DNA of 64,000 nucleotides. Origin: Mycolicibacterium pyrenivorans. Lineage in GTDB: Bacteria > Actinomycetota > Actinomycetes > Mycobacteriales > Mycobacteriaceae. The position numbers and the translations under genes are program-made. Positions 25,787-33,678 of this stretch are shown piece by piece. Every line of letters begins with the position of its first letter. The first letter of the stretch is position 1. Under the pieces are notes generated by a model. That model saw only the letters and a program-made list of their open reading frames with translations, did not search any database and had not been told where the DNA came from. The stretch covers positions 113,763 through 177,762 of the forward strand of contig NZ_JACKSH010000237.1 in NCBI RefSeq assembly GCF_025821625.1, in the 5' to 3' direction.

Positions 25787-27084
25787 GCCCCGTCGGCCAA
25801 CTGATCAGCGCCATCGTGCTGGTCGCGTTCGGCGGTCTGTTCGCGGCGATCGATGCGGCGCTGAGCACGGTGTCGATGGCGCGCGTCGAGGAACTCGTCC
25901 GCGACGAACGTCCGGGCGCGGTGCGGCTGGCCAGGGTGATGGTCGAGCGGCCCCGCTACATCAACCTCATCGTGCTGCTCCGCATCGCCTGCGAGGTCAG
26001 CGCGACCGTGCTGCTCGCGGCGTACCTGGATGGTGGCCTCGGGGTGACGTGGGGGCTGGCCGTCGCGGCCGCGATCATGGTGGTGGTCAGCTTCGTGGCG
26101 ATCGGTGTCGGCCCCCGCACCGTGGGCAGGCAGAACGCCTACACCATCGCGTTGCTCACCGCCCTTCCGCTGCAGGCGATCTCGGTGCTGCTGTTGCCGG
26201 TCAGCCGCCTGCTGGTGTTGCTCGGTAATGCGCTGACACCGGGCCGCGGATTCCGCAACGGCCCGTTCGCCTCCGAGATCGAGCTGCGCGAGGTCGTCGA
26301 CCTGGCCCAGCAGCGCGGCGTGGTCGCCGACGACGAGCGCCGGATGATCCAGTCGGTGTTTGAGCTCGGTGACACCCCGGCCCGCGAGGTCATGGTGCCG
26401 CGTACCGAGATGGTGTGGATCGAATGTGATAAGACAGCCGGTCAGGCCACCTCGTTGGCGGTGCGCAGCGGGCACTCGAGAATCCCGGTGATCGGCGAGA
26501 ACGTCGACGACGTCGTCGGTGTCGTGTACCTGAAGGACCTCGTGCAGCGCACGTACTACTCGATGAACGGCGGCAGGGACACCAGGGTCTCCGACGTGAT
26601 GCGCAAGGCCGCGTTCGTCCCGGACTCCAAGCCGCTGGACGAGCTGCTGCGGGAGATGCAGCGCGACCGCGTTCACATGGTGCTGCTGGTGGACGAATAC
26701 GGCGCGATCGCGGGGCTGGTGACGATCGAGGACGTGCTCGAGGAGATCGTCGGGGAGATCGCCGACGAGTACGACACCGACGAGGTCGCCCCGGTGGAAG
26801 AGCTGGGTGACAAGCGGTATCGGGTGTCCGCCCGGCTTCCGATCGAAGACCTCAGCGAGCTCTACGACGTCACGTTCGACGACGACCTCGACGTCGACAC
26901 CGTGGGAGGGCTGGTCGCGCTCGAACTCGGTCGTGTGCCGCTGCCGGGCGCCGAGGTGACATGGGACGGTCTGCGGCTGCAAGCCGAGGGTGGACCGGAC
27001 CCGCGGGGGCGTGTCCGGATCGGCACCGTGCTGGTCAGTCCCGTGGAACCGGATCCCGACGACGACGGAGATGAACACCAATGA
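25783..27084 (+). CDS. CorC/HlyC-type membrane protein with CBS pair
   Basis: The 433-residue protein has an N-terminal DUF21/CNNM-type membrane domain (four hydrophobic segments, residues about 5-150), a tandem CBS pair (about 200-335, including the block DEYGAIAGLVTIEDVLEEIV) and a C-terminal CorC_HlyC domain (about 345-425). The family is linked to Mg2+ or Co2+ efflux and its regulation by nucleotides. The GTG start overlaps the ybeY stop. It corresponds to Rv2366c by order. Substrate specificity cannot be read from the sequence. Confidence 0.92.
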   Translation: MSPVGQLISAIVLVAFGGLFAAIDAALSTVSMARVEELVRDERPGAVRLARVMVERPRYINLIVLLRIACEVSATVLLAAYLDGGLGVTWGLAVAAAIMVVVSFVAIGVGPRTVGRQNAYTIALLTALPLQAISVLLLPVSRLLVLLGNALTPGRGFRNGPFASEIELREVVDLAQQRGVVADDERRMIQSVFELGDTPAREVMVPRTEMVWIECDKTAGQATSLAVRSGHSRIPVIGENVDDVVGVVYLKDLVQRTYYSMNGGRDTRVSDVMRKAAFVPDSKPLDELLREMQRDRVHMVLLVDEYGAIAGLVTIEDVLEEIVGEIADEYDTDEVAPVEELGDKRYRVSARLPIEDLSELYDVTFDDDLDVDTVGGLVALELGRVPLPGAEVTWDGLRLQAEGGPDPRGRVRIGTVLVSPVEPDPDDDGDEHQ

Positions 27085-27398
27085 GCGAGCTGGATCCCGA
27101 GGACGCGAAGCTGGTGGTCCTCGCGCGCGGCGCGATGGGCCGCGCCGAGGCGTCCAGCGGCGCGGCTGTCCGCGACGCCGACGGCCGCACCTACGCCGGA
27201 GCCCCGGTGGCGCTTGCGGCTCTGGAGTTGACGGCGCTGCAGGCCGCGGTCGCCGCGGCGGTGTCCAGCGGTGCGACGGGCCTCGAGGCCGCGGTGCTGG
27301 TGGGCGGATCGGCCGACGACGACGGCGTCGCGGCGGTGCGGGAGCTGTCCGGTGAGGCGGCGATCATCGTGACCGACCGGGCGGGCAACCCGCTATGA
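27081..27398 (+). CDS. Cytidine deaminase-like protein lacking catalytic residues
   Basis: The 105-residue alpha/beta protein is syntenic with Rv2365c between the CBS protein and era. Its length and pattern resemble the cytidine deaminase fold. However, the position of the catalytic H/C-A-E helix reads ALELTALQAAV, and the P-C-x2-C zinc ligands are absent: the protein contains no cysteine and no histidine. It should therefore not bind zinc or deaminate. It overlaps both neighbours by 4 bp (ATGA), so it is probably made in fixed ratio with Era. Its role is unknown; a structural or regulatory partner is possible. Confidence 0.8.
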   Translation: MSELDPEDAKLVVLARGAMGRAEASSGAAVRDADGRTYAGAPVALAALELTALQAAVAAAVSSGATGLEAAVLVGGSADDDGVAAVRELSGEAAIIVTDRAGNPL

Positions 27399-28315
27399 CC
27401 GCCCCGGAAGGCGAGTTCCGTTCGGGCTTCGTCTGTTTCGTCGGCAGGCCGAACACCGGCAAGTCGACGCTGACCAACGCGCTGGTCGGCACCAAGGTGG
27501 CGATCACGTCGAACCGGCCGCAGACCACCCGGCACACGATCCGCGGCATCGTGCACCGCGACGCGTTCCAGATCATCTTGGTGGACACCCCCGGGTTGCA
27601 CCGTCCCCGGACGCTGCTGGGACAGCGGCTCAACGATCTGGTCAAGGGCACGTACTCGGAAGTGGACGTGATCGGGCTGTGCATCCCCGCCGACGAGAAA
27701 ATCGGGCCGGGGGACCGGTGGATCGTCGAGCAGATCCGCGCCGTGGCACCGAGGACGACGCTGATCGCGATCGTCACCAAGATCGACAAGGTGTCCAAGG
27801 ACCAGGTTGCTGGACAGCTCATGGCGGTCAGCGAACTCGTCGGCGCCGACACCGAGATCGTGCCGGTGTCGGCGACCAAGGGTGAACAACTCGACGTCCT
27901 CATCGACCTGCTCGCCGCGCAGCTGCCGCCGGGCCCGGCGTTCTACCCTGACGGCGAGCTCACCGACGAACCCGAGGAGACGTTGATCGCGGAGCTCATC
28001 CGCGAGGCCGCCCTTGAGGGTGTCCGCGACGAGCTACCCCATTCGCTCGCGGTGGTCATCGAGGAGATGGAGCTGCGGCCGGACCGCCCAGACGATCAGC
28101 CCCTGATGGACGTGCACGCCATCCTGTACGTCGAACGCGACTCCCAGAAGGGCATCGTCATCGGCAAGGGCGGCGCGCGGCTGCGTGAGGTGGGCACCGC
28201 GGCGCGCACGCAGATCGAGAAGCTGCTGGGCACCAAGGTCTATCTGGATCTGCGCGTGAAGATCGCCAAGAACTGGCAGCGCGACCCCAAACAGCTAGGC
28301 CGACTGGGTTTCTAG
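27395..28315 (+). CDS. era: Era, ribosome-associated GTPase
   Basis: The 306-residue GTPase has G1 GRPNTGKST near residue 15, G3 DTPGLH near 65, and G4 TKID near 128. A C-terminal KH domain carries the VIGKGGARLREV loop near 252. Era binds the 3' end of 16S rRNA during small-subunit assembly. Co-occurrence with ybeY and phoH-like is the normal cluster. Its TAG is followed with no gap by the stop codon of the convergent CAP gene, leaving no room for an intergenic terminator. Confidence 0.97.
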   Translation: MTAPEGEFRSGFVCFVGRPNTGKSTLTNALVGTKVAITSNRPQTTRHTIRGIVHRDAFQIILVDTPGLHRPRTLLGQRLNDLVKGTYSEVDVIGLCIPADEKIGPGDRWIVEQIRAVAPRTTLIAIVTKIDKVSKDQVAGQLMAVSELVGADTEIVPVSATKGEQLDVLIDLLAAQLPPGPAFYPDGELTDEPEETLIAELIREAALEGVRDELPHSLAVVIEEMELRPDRPDDQPLMDVHAILYVERDSQKGIVIGKGGARLREVGTAARTQIEKLLGTKVYLDLRVKIAKNWQRDPKQLGRLGF

Positions 28316-28819
28316 CTATCCGGGCTGGCCGTAGACCGCGACCACGACGCTGCGGTCCAGTCTGTTCTCCGACCACACGCCGATCTGGGTGTTCGCGCAG
28401 TTGGACATGATCGCCATGTAGTCGGGCCGGTGATACCACTGGTTCATGATCTCGACCCCGCTGATGGCCAGCGCGGGGTTGATCGCGACGGTCTCGGACA
28501 CCGTGCCCACGAACCCGGCCTTGTTGGCACGGTCCTGAGCGGTCGATCCGTCGGAACCGATGTCGCCGTTCAGGGCGCGGTTGTTGAGGACGTCGTTGGT
28601 GTGCCACTGCGCGGCCAGCCTGAGCTGGGGGTTGATCTTGATCTCGGTGGCGCACTGCTGCTGCTTCTGGATCGTGTAGACGTTGACGACGACGCTCTCG
28701 TTGAGTCGCTTGTTGTCCGCGTGGGCGGCAGGCATACCTGCAGAGATGCCGGCGGAGACGCCCAACAGCGCCACCGCAGGCAGAGCGCGCACGATCATGC
28801 TGAGGGTCACAGCGGGCAC
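28316..28819 (-). CDS. Secreted CAP-domain protein (SCP/PR-1 superfamily)
   Basis: The 167-residue protein has a signal peptide (hydrophobic core ALPAVALLGVSAGISAG, cleavage after AHA near residue 34). The CAP core follows: RLAAQWHTNDVLNN, a VSETVAINPA block, and NQWYHRPDYMAIMSNCANT, which match the family order of helix, E-containing strand and W-x-N/H motif. Two cysteines are present in the mature protein. CAP proteins in bacteria are extracytoplasmic; some bind lipids. Start choice is open between the GTG at 28819 and an ATG at 28798; the GTG was kept because GAGG lies upstream. Confidence 0.8.
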   Translation of the reverse strand: MPAVTLSMIVRALPAVALLGVSAGISAGMPAAHADNKRLNESVVVNVYTIQKQQQCATEIKINPQLRLAAQWHTNDVLNNRALNGDIGSDGSTAQDRANKAGFVGTVSETVAINPALAISGVEIMNQWYHRPDYMAIMSNCANTQIGVWSENRLDRSVVVAVYGQPG

Positions 28820-28820
28820 A

Positions 28821-30362
28821 TTACGCGACCTCGTCGGTGACCGAGCCCGGAGCGCTCAGATTGGTGGAGTCATCGGGAGTTTTCGCGGATTCGTCGCCTG
28901 CCGCCGGTGTCCGGGTGTCCCACCAGTTCTCCGGTTCGTGCGCCGCCCACCCGGTGATCGCCTCCAGTGCGGCGGCCAGCGACACCAGCAGCGGCTCGCT
29001 GTGCGCCGGGCCCATCAGCTGGATTCCGATGGGCAGCCCGTCGGAGGTGAATCCGGCGGGCACGTTGATCGACGGCCAGCCGAGAAGATTCCACGGCCAC
29101 GTCGCCGGGCAGGCGCGGATCATGGCGCGGTCGGTGGCCAGTCCTCCGAGGTGGTCGAACGCGTCGACCTTCGGGGGCGGCTGGGCGGTCGTCGGCGCGA
29201 TCACGACGTCGGCCAGGTTGAAGACCCACCCGATCCGCCGGTGCGACGCCGCCTCGTGGGCGCGGGCCTTGCGCAGCACGTGCTGCGACAGCAGTCGGCC
29301 CGTCCGCACGTTGGACAGGGTGCGGTTGTCCCACGTCACGCCGTGGCCCAGCCGTTCGACCCACTCCGGGATCCCCGCGGTGGAACGAGCCAGGAAGTTC
29401 CACGACATGCGCAGGTCGTAGTCGGGATCGGCCGCGATCACGGTGTGGCCGAGTTGTTCGAGCTGTCCGGCGACCCTCTCCAGCGCCGCGTGGATCTCGG
29501 GGTGCAGGCTCGCCCGGAACAGGGTGAACGGGAACTTCGTGGACAGTGCGACCCGCAGCGGTCCCGGAGCGCGGGACACATAGTCCGACGCCTGGATCGG
29601 CGGCGGTTTGTGCAGGTCGCCGGGGGCGTTGCCCGATGCGGCGTCGAGCACCAGCGCCGCGTCGGCCACCGTGCGGGCCAGCACGCCGTTGACGGTGATG
29701 CCGTTGAACGCCTCGGCCAGCGGCCAGGTCGAGATGCGCCCTCGCTGCGGCTTGATGCCGACCAGGTGTGTCCACGCCGCCGGGATGCGGACGCTGCCCG
29801 CGCCGTCGGAACCGATCGCGGCCGCGACCAGACCCGCCGCGACCGCGGCCGCGCTGCCGCCCGAGGAGCCGCCCGGGGTGTGCTCGGCCGACCACGGGTT
29901 GCGGGTGTGCCCGAACGCGGGCCCGCTGGTGAACGGCCACTGGCCCAGCTCGCAGGTGTTGGTCTTGCCGACGATCACCGCACCGGCGGCGCGCAGCCGT
30001 CGCACCACCTCGGCGTCGGCCTCGGCGACCCGCACGTGGCCGCCGGCGCCGAACCGGGTGGGCACCCCGGCGACGTCGACGTCGTCCTTGACCGCGATCG
30101 GGATGCCCAGCAGCGGGAACTTCGAAATATCCTGACCCGCCTCGCGTTTGCGATCCGCGGCGGCCGCGTCGGCGATGGCCTGGTCGGTGAGGACCACCCG
30201 GAACGCGTTGAGAGTTTCCTGGCTCGCCTCGATGGCCGCCAGCGAGGTGCGCACCAGTTCGCTGGATGTGGACGCGCCACTGGCCAGCTGATACAGCTGG
30301 TAGGTCAGGGTGGGGAACCGGGGGGCGGATCGACCGCGGCGGGCAGGTGTTGGGGCCATCAC
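28821..30362 (-). CDS. amiA2: AmiA2-like amidase (amidase signature family)
   Basis: The 513-residue enzyme has the Ser-cisSer-Lys triad: lysine in GIPIAVKDDVD near residue 92, cis-serine in TPGGSSGGSAAAVA near 166, and the nucleophile in GSDGAGSVRIPAA near 190. It hydrolyses an amide bond; the natural substrate is not indicated. No signal peptide is present. A GTG at 30362 and an ATG at 30359 are adjacent start options. It is divergent from recO and corresponds by order to amiA2 (Rv2363). The C-terminal 40 residues are acidic and poorly conserved in character. Confidence 0.9.
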   Translation of the reverse strand: MMAPTPARRGRSAPRFPTLTYQLYQLASGASTSSELVRTSLAAIEASQETLNAFRVVLTDQAIADAAAADRKREAGQDISKFPLLGIPIAVKDDVDVAGVPTRFGAGGHVRVAEADAEVVRRLRAAGAVIVGKTNTCELGQWPFTSGPAFGHTRNPWSAEHTPGGSSGGSAAAVAAGLVAAAIGSDGAGSVRIPAAWTHLVGIKPQRGRISTWPLAEAFNGITVNGVLARTVADAALVLDAASGNAPGDLHKPPPIQASDYVSRAPGPLRVALSTKFPFTLFRASLHPEIHAALERVAGQLEQLGHTVIAADPDYDLRMSWNFLARSTAGIPEWVERLGHGVTWDNRTLSNVRTGRLLSQHVLRKARAHEAASHRRIGWVFNLADVVIAPTTAQPPPKVDAFDHLGGLATDRAMIRACPATWPWNLLGWPSINVPAGFTSDGLPIGIQLMGPAHSEPLLVSLAAALEAITGWAAHEPENWWDTRTPAAGDESAKTPDDSTNLSAPGSVTDEVA

Positions 30363-30422
30363 TTACGAGAGTATCGGCGCTGCGGACCGGTTTTCGTCGG
30401 TTGGCAGTGCGACACTGGCCGA

Positions 30423-31280
30423 ATGCGTCTGTACCGGGACCGAGCGGTGGTGTTGCGCCAGCACAAGCTCGGCGAAGCCGACCGCATCGTGACCCTGCTC
30501 ACGCGCGATCACGGCCTGGTGCGGGCGGTGGCCAAAGGGGTGCGGCGAACCCGCAGCAAGTTCGGGGCGAGGCTGGAACCGTTCGCGCACATCGATGTTC
30601 AGCTGCACCCGGGCCGCAATCTCGACATCGTCACCCAGGTCCAGGCGATCGACGCGTTCGCCTCCGACATCGTCTGCGACTACGGCCGCTACACCTGCGC
30701 CTGCGCGGTGCTCGAGACCGCCGAGCGGCTCGCCGGGGAGGAGCGCGCCCCGGCCCCCGCGCTGCACCGGTTGACCGTGGCGGCGCTGCGCGCGGTGGCC
30801 GACGGCAATCGCCCCCGCGAACTGGTCCTGGACGCCTACCTGCTGCGCGCGATGGGGATCACCGGGTGGGCGCCGTCGCTGACCGAATGCGCGCGGTGCG
30901 CCACCCCCGGCCCGCACCGGGCGTTCCACGTCGCGGCCGGCGGAAGTGTGTGCGTGCACTGCCGGCCGTCCGGGTCGGTGACCCCGCCCCAGGGTGTGCT
31001 GGAGCTGATGGCCGCGCTCTACGAGGGCGACTGGGAACACGCGCAGGGGTCCTCGTCGCAGCACCGCAGCCAGGCCAGCGGGTTGGTCGCCGCGCACCTG
31101 CAGTGGCACCTGGAACGACAGCTGCGGACGTTGCCGCTGGTCGAGCGTGTGTACCGGGTGGATCGCGCCGTCACCGAGCATGGCGTTCAGCTGAGGGGCA
31201 GGGGCATCGGGCAGGATATGGCGCATGGCAACGAAGCGGACGGGGAAGAACCGCTACCCGCAGCTGCCCCCGGCGCCTGA
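30423..31280 (+). CDS. recO: RecO, recombination mediator
   Basis: The 285-residue protein has an N-terminal OB fold (MRLYRDRAVVLRQHKLGEADRIV start), a helical middle, and a zinc finger with CARC near residue 158 and CVHC near 179. RecO loads RecA on SSB-coated DNA in the RecFOR pathway. The ATG at 30423 was chosen by alignment with RecO N-termini; the frame is open far upstream. The last 18 codons overlap the start of uppS, so the C-terminal tail is encoded by the same DNA as the uppS N-terminus. Confidence 0.95.
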   Translation: MRLYRDRAVVLRQHKLGEADRIVTLLTRDHGLVRAVAKGVRRTRSKFGARLEPFAHIDVQLHPGRNLDIVTQVQAIDAFASDIVCDYGRYTCACAVLETAERLAGEERAPAPALHRLTVAALRAVADGNRPRELVLDAYLLRAMGITGWAPSLTECARCATPGPHRAFHVAAGGSVCVHCRPSGSVTPPQGVLELMAALYEGDWEHAQGSSSQHRSQASGLVAAHLQWHLERQLRTLPLVERVYRVDRAVTEHGVQLRGRGIGQDMAHGNEADGEEPLPAAAPGA

Positions 31281-32112
31281 GGATTACCCCACCTTCCCGG
31301 ACGAGTCGGACTGGCCGGTCGTCTTCCCGGAACTCCCGCAGCGCACCAACGGCAAATTCGCCCGCCCACCGCAGCACACGTCGAAGGCCGCCGCACCGCA
31401 GATTCCGGCGGACCAGGTGCCCCAACACGTCGCGGTGGTGATGGACGGCAACGGCCGGTGGGCCACCCAGCGCGGACTGGGGCGCACCGAGGGACACAAG
31501 ATGGGCGAGGCGGTGCTCATCGATATCACCTGCGGTGCCATCGAGATCGGCGTCAAGCACCTGACCGTGTACGCGTTCTCCACCGAGAACTGGAAGCGCA
31601 GCACCGAGGAGGTCCGGTTCCTGATGGGCTTCAACCGGGATGTGGTGCGACGCCGCCGGGAGAACCTCAACGACATGGGCGTGCGGATGCGCTGGGTCGG
31701 CTCCAGGCCCCGGATGTGGCGCAGCGTCATCAAAGAGTTCGACATCGCCGAGCAGATGACGGTCGACAACGACGTCATCACGATCAACTACTGCGTGAAC
31801 TACGGCGGGCGCACCGAGATCGTCGAGGCGGCCCGCGAGCTCGCCCAGCAGGCCGTCGACGGCAAGATCACCCCAAGCCGGATCACGGAGGCGACGTTCG
31901 CCAAGCACCTGCACCGCTCCGACATTCCCGACGTCGACCTGTTCATCCGCACGTCGGGGGAGCAGCGGGCGAGTAACTTCCTGCTGTGGCAGGCGGCCTA
32001 CGCCGAGTACGTCTTCCAGGACAAGCTGTGGCCCGACTACGACCGCCGCGACCTGTGGGCCGCGTGCGAGGAGTACGTCAACCGCAACCGGCGCTTCGGC
32101 AGAGCCGAATGA
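31225..32112 (+). CDS. uppS: Long-chain cis-prenyl (decaprenyl) diphosphate synthase
   Basis: The 295-residue enzyme of the UPP synthase family has the pyrophosphate-binding block VVMDGNGRWA near residue 73, FSTENWKR near 118, and the C-terminal RTSGEQRASNFLLWQ block near 240. It extends a prenyl diphosphate with isopentenyl diphosphate to make the polyprenyl carrier for peptidoglycan and arabinogalactan. By order it corresponds to Rv2361c. The N-terminal 60 residues are an extension before the catalytic core. The stop codon and last five codons lie inside a 26-bp tandem repeat. Confidence 0.95.
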   Translation: MATKRTGKNRYPQLPPAPEDYPTFPDESDWPVVFPELPQRTNGKFARPPQHTSKAAAPQIPADQVPQHVAVVMDGNGRWATQRGLGRTEGHKMGEAVLIDITCGAIEIGVKHLTVYAFSTENWKRSTEEVRFLMGFNRDVVRRRRENLNDMGVRMRWVGSRPRMWRSVIKEFDIAEQMTVDNDVITINYCVNYGGRTEIVEAARELAQQAVDGKITPSRITEATFAKHLHRSDIPDVDLFIRTSGEQRASNFLLWQAAYAEYVFQDKLWPDYDRRDLWAACEEYVNRNRRFGRAE

Positions 32113-32183
32113 TGTGCCTGAGCGGCAGAGCCGAATGATGTGCCTGAGCGGCAGAGCCGAATGATGTGCCTGAGCGGCAGAGC
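32098..32183 (+). repeat. 26-bp tandem repeat (3.3 copies) at the uppS 3' end
   Basis: Copies at 32098-32123, 32124-32149 and 32150-32175 are identical and a partial copy runs to about 32183. The first copy contains the uppS stop. Each copy has an ATGATG that overlaps the preceding TGA, giving a chain of ORFs 32109-32138 and 32135-32164 (both MMCLSGRAE) and 32161-32187 (MMCLSGRA, ending TAG). The CGGCAGAGC flank present at both ends of the unit is the likely slippage homology. No strong Shine-Dalgarno lies inside the unit, unlike the mbtF/mbtG repeat. Confidence 0.95.
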
Positions 32184-32202
32184 GTAGAGAGGCCGGGAAC
32201 CG

Positions 32203-32610
32203 ATGGACCTCTCGGAGCGACTCCCCGCTGTTCTCGAGGCGATCCTGCCCGTGCAGCGCGAGGACGACGGTGCGCTGACGGTGCAGCACGACGACACGTT
32301 CGCGTCGCTGCGCGTCGTCACCATCGCCGAGGACCTCGACCTGGTGTCGCTCACCCAGGTTCTGGCCTGGGATCTGCCGCTGGACAGCAAGATTCGCGCC
32401 AAGGTCGCCAAGCACGCGCACGACACCCTGCTGGGCACGGTGTCGCTGGTGGAGAAGATCGCGACCGGCACGGGCAGGTCCAAGAAGACCGGCGACGTGC
32501 TGCTGCGCTACAACTTCCCGGCCGCGGGCCTCACCGACGACGCGCTGAGCACGCTGATCCTGATGGTGCTGGCCACCGGTGCCGATGTGCGGCGGGCGCT
32601 GGTCGCCTGA
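32203..32610 (+). CDS. Conserved protein (Rv2360c-like)
   Basis: The 135-residue soluble acidic protein has no signal peptide or membrane helix. Position downstream of uppS and before the smtB/zur pair matches Rv2360c. The arrangement of N-terminal helix, strands and a C-terminal helix (LTDDALSTLILMVLATGADVR) recalls small chaperone-like folds (YbjN or secretion-chaperone type), but no diagnostic motif is visible. The ribosome-binding site is GAGAGG about 15 bp before the ATG. Its distance from uppS is set by the tandem repeat, so coupling between the two could vary with repeat number. Confidence 0.75.
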   Translation: MDLSERLPAVLEAILPVQREDDGALTVQHDDTFASLRVVTIAEDLDLVSLTQVLAWDLPLDSKIRAKVAKHAHDTLLGTVSLVEKIATGTGRSKKTGDVLLRYNFPAAGLTDDALSTLILMVLATGADVRRALVA

Positions 32611-32640
32611 TCACCGGGCCCCGGCGTTAGGGTCACGGGT

Positions 32641-32832
32641 ATGCGTATAGCGGTCGTCGTCATCGGCGTTTTGGTCGCGCTCTTCGGTCTCCTGTTCATG
32701 TTTCAGGGACTCGGGGCGGTGCAAGGAAGCCCGATGAGCAACACCACCACGTGGTCGGTCCTCGGGCCGATCATCGCGATCGTCGGCGTCGTGATCGCGT
32801 TCGCCGGCTGGCGGGGCCTGCGGCGACGTTAG
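32641..32832 (+). CDS. Small two-helix membrane protein
   Basis: The 63-residue protein has two hydrophobic helices (residues about 3-27 and 39-58), a short polar loop and a basic RRR tail, predicting both ends on the cytoplasmic side. No homologue is recognised. Its TAG shares bases with the TAA of the convergent zur gene (TTAG overlap), which supports that both ends are real. Function is unknown. Confidence 0.65.
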   Translation: MRIAVVVIGVLVALFGLLFMFQGLGAVQGSPMSNTTTWSVLGPIIAIVGVVIAFAGWRGLRRR

Positions 32833-33224
32833 TTGTCCGACGAGCACCGACTGCAGACGCCAAAGATCTCGATGGTGTGGCTGACGTCGGAGAACCCGTG
32901 TTCGCGGGCGACCTCGGCGGCCCACTTCTCGACCTGACCGCCCTGGATCTCGATGGTCGAACCGCACGTCCGGCACACCAGATGATGGTGGTGATGTTCC
33001 GAGCAGCGCCGGTACACCGATTCGCCGGTGTCGGTGCGCAGCGTGTCGACGACGCCGGCCGCAGCCATCTGCTGCAATGTCCGGTACACGGTGGTCAGTC
33101 CGATGCCTTCACCGCGGCGGCGTAGTTCGTCGTGCAACTCCTGGGCGGAGCGGAACTCGTCGAGGTTCTCGAGCAGTGCGGAGATGGCGGCGCGCTGCCG
33201 CGTCGCGCGGACGGTGCCTTTCAC
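32829..33224 (-). CDS. zur: Zur/FurB, zinc uptake regulator
   Basis: The 131-residue Fur-family repressor has an N-terminal winged helix (TRQRAAISALLENLDEF, then GLTTVYRTLQQMAAAG) and a dimerisation domain. The regulatory site is the HHHHHLVC run near residue 82. Structural zinc is held by CRTCG near 90 and CSRC near 126. The GTG at 33224 overlaps the smtB stop (GTGA) and gives the usual length; the long upstream open frame is the shadow of smtB. In mycobacteria the SmtB-Zur operon is controlled by zinc, SmtB being relieved and Zur then repressing uptake genes. Confidence 0.95.
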   Translation of the reverse strand: MKGTVRATRQRAAISALLENLDEFRSAQELHDELRRRGEGIGLTTVYRTLQQMAAAGVVDTLRTDTGESVYRRCSEHHHHHLVCRTCGSTIEIQGGQVEKWAAEVAREHGFSDVSHTIEIFGVCSRCSSDN

Positions 33225-33592
33225 CGCCCGTCGGCCCCGTCCTCGGCGGCATGGGTGACGGCGGCGACGACGATGTCCGCCAGATGATGATCCACCAAGC
33301 GGTACAACACTTCCCGGCCCGAGCGTGCCCCGTCGACCACGCCTGCCGCCTTCAGGATCCGCAGGTGTTGGCTGACCAGCGGCTGCGGCACGTCCAGTGC
33401 GTCCACCAGTTCGTGGACGCACCTCGCTTCTTCGCGCAGCTGCAGCACGATGGCGATGCGCACCGGTGCGGCCAGCGCGCGCAGCAGATCACCCGACCTG
33501 TCGAGAACCTCGCGCGGCGGCATCTCGGGCAGCGGCGCCGCACTGTGCTGGTGGGCCGAGTCCGTCGGCACCGTTCTGGAAACGATTTTCAT
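33221..33592 (-). CDS. smtB: SmtB, ArsR-family zinc-responsive repressor
   Basis: The 123-residue winged-helix protein has the recognition region DVPQPLVSQHLRILKAAGVV and the wing ARSGREVLYRL. Helix alpha-5 has a complete zinc site of the D-x-H-x10-H-x2-E type (DHHLADIVVAAVTHAAE). It forms an operon with zur through a 4-bp overlap and diverges from glyS. The ATG at 33592 lies inside an inverted repeat; a downstream GTG at 33571 is an alternative start that would leave the operator untranslated. Confidence 0.93.
   Translation of the reverse strand: MKIVSRTVPTDSAHQHSAAPLPEMPPREVLDRSGDLLRALAAPVRIAIVLQLREEARCVHELVDALDVPQPLVSQHLRILKAAGVVDGARSGREVLYRLVDHHLADIVVAAVTHAAEDGADGR
33579..33590. promoter_or_regulatory. 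Candidate operator at the smtB start
   Basis: GAAA-CGAT-TTTC is a perfect inverted repeat with a 4-base centre, in an otherwise GC-rich stretch, overlapping the first codons of smtB. Its AT-rich symmetrical form is like Zur or SmtB sites, and location between smtB and glyS fits autoregulation. Which protein binds cannot be decided from sequence. Confidence 0.4.
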
Positions 33593-33678
33593 TAGGGTTC
33601 ACGGTACATGCGCGATCGTGCATGTCAAACGGGTCGCCCGCGAGGACCCGCGGTCCAACGTCGCTACGCTGTTGCACC

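Noticed and set aside
32098..32183. CRISPR-like repeat array
   Set aside because: The 26-bp units are directly adjacent without spacers, and there are no cas genes.
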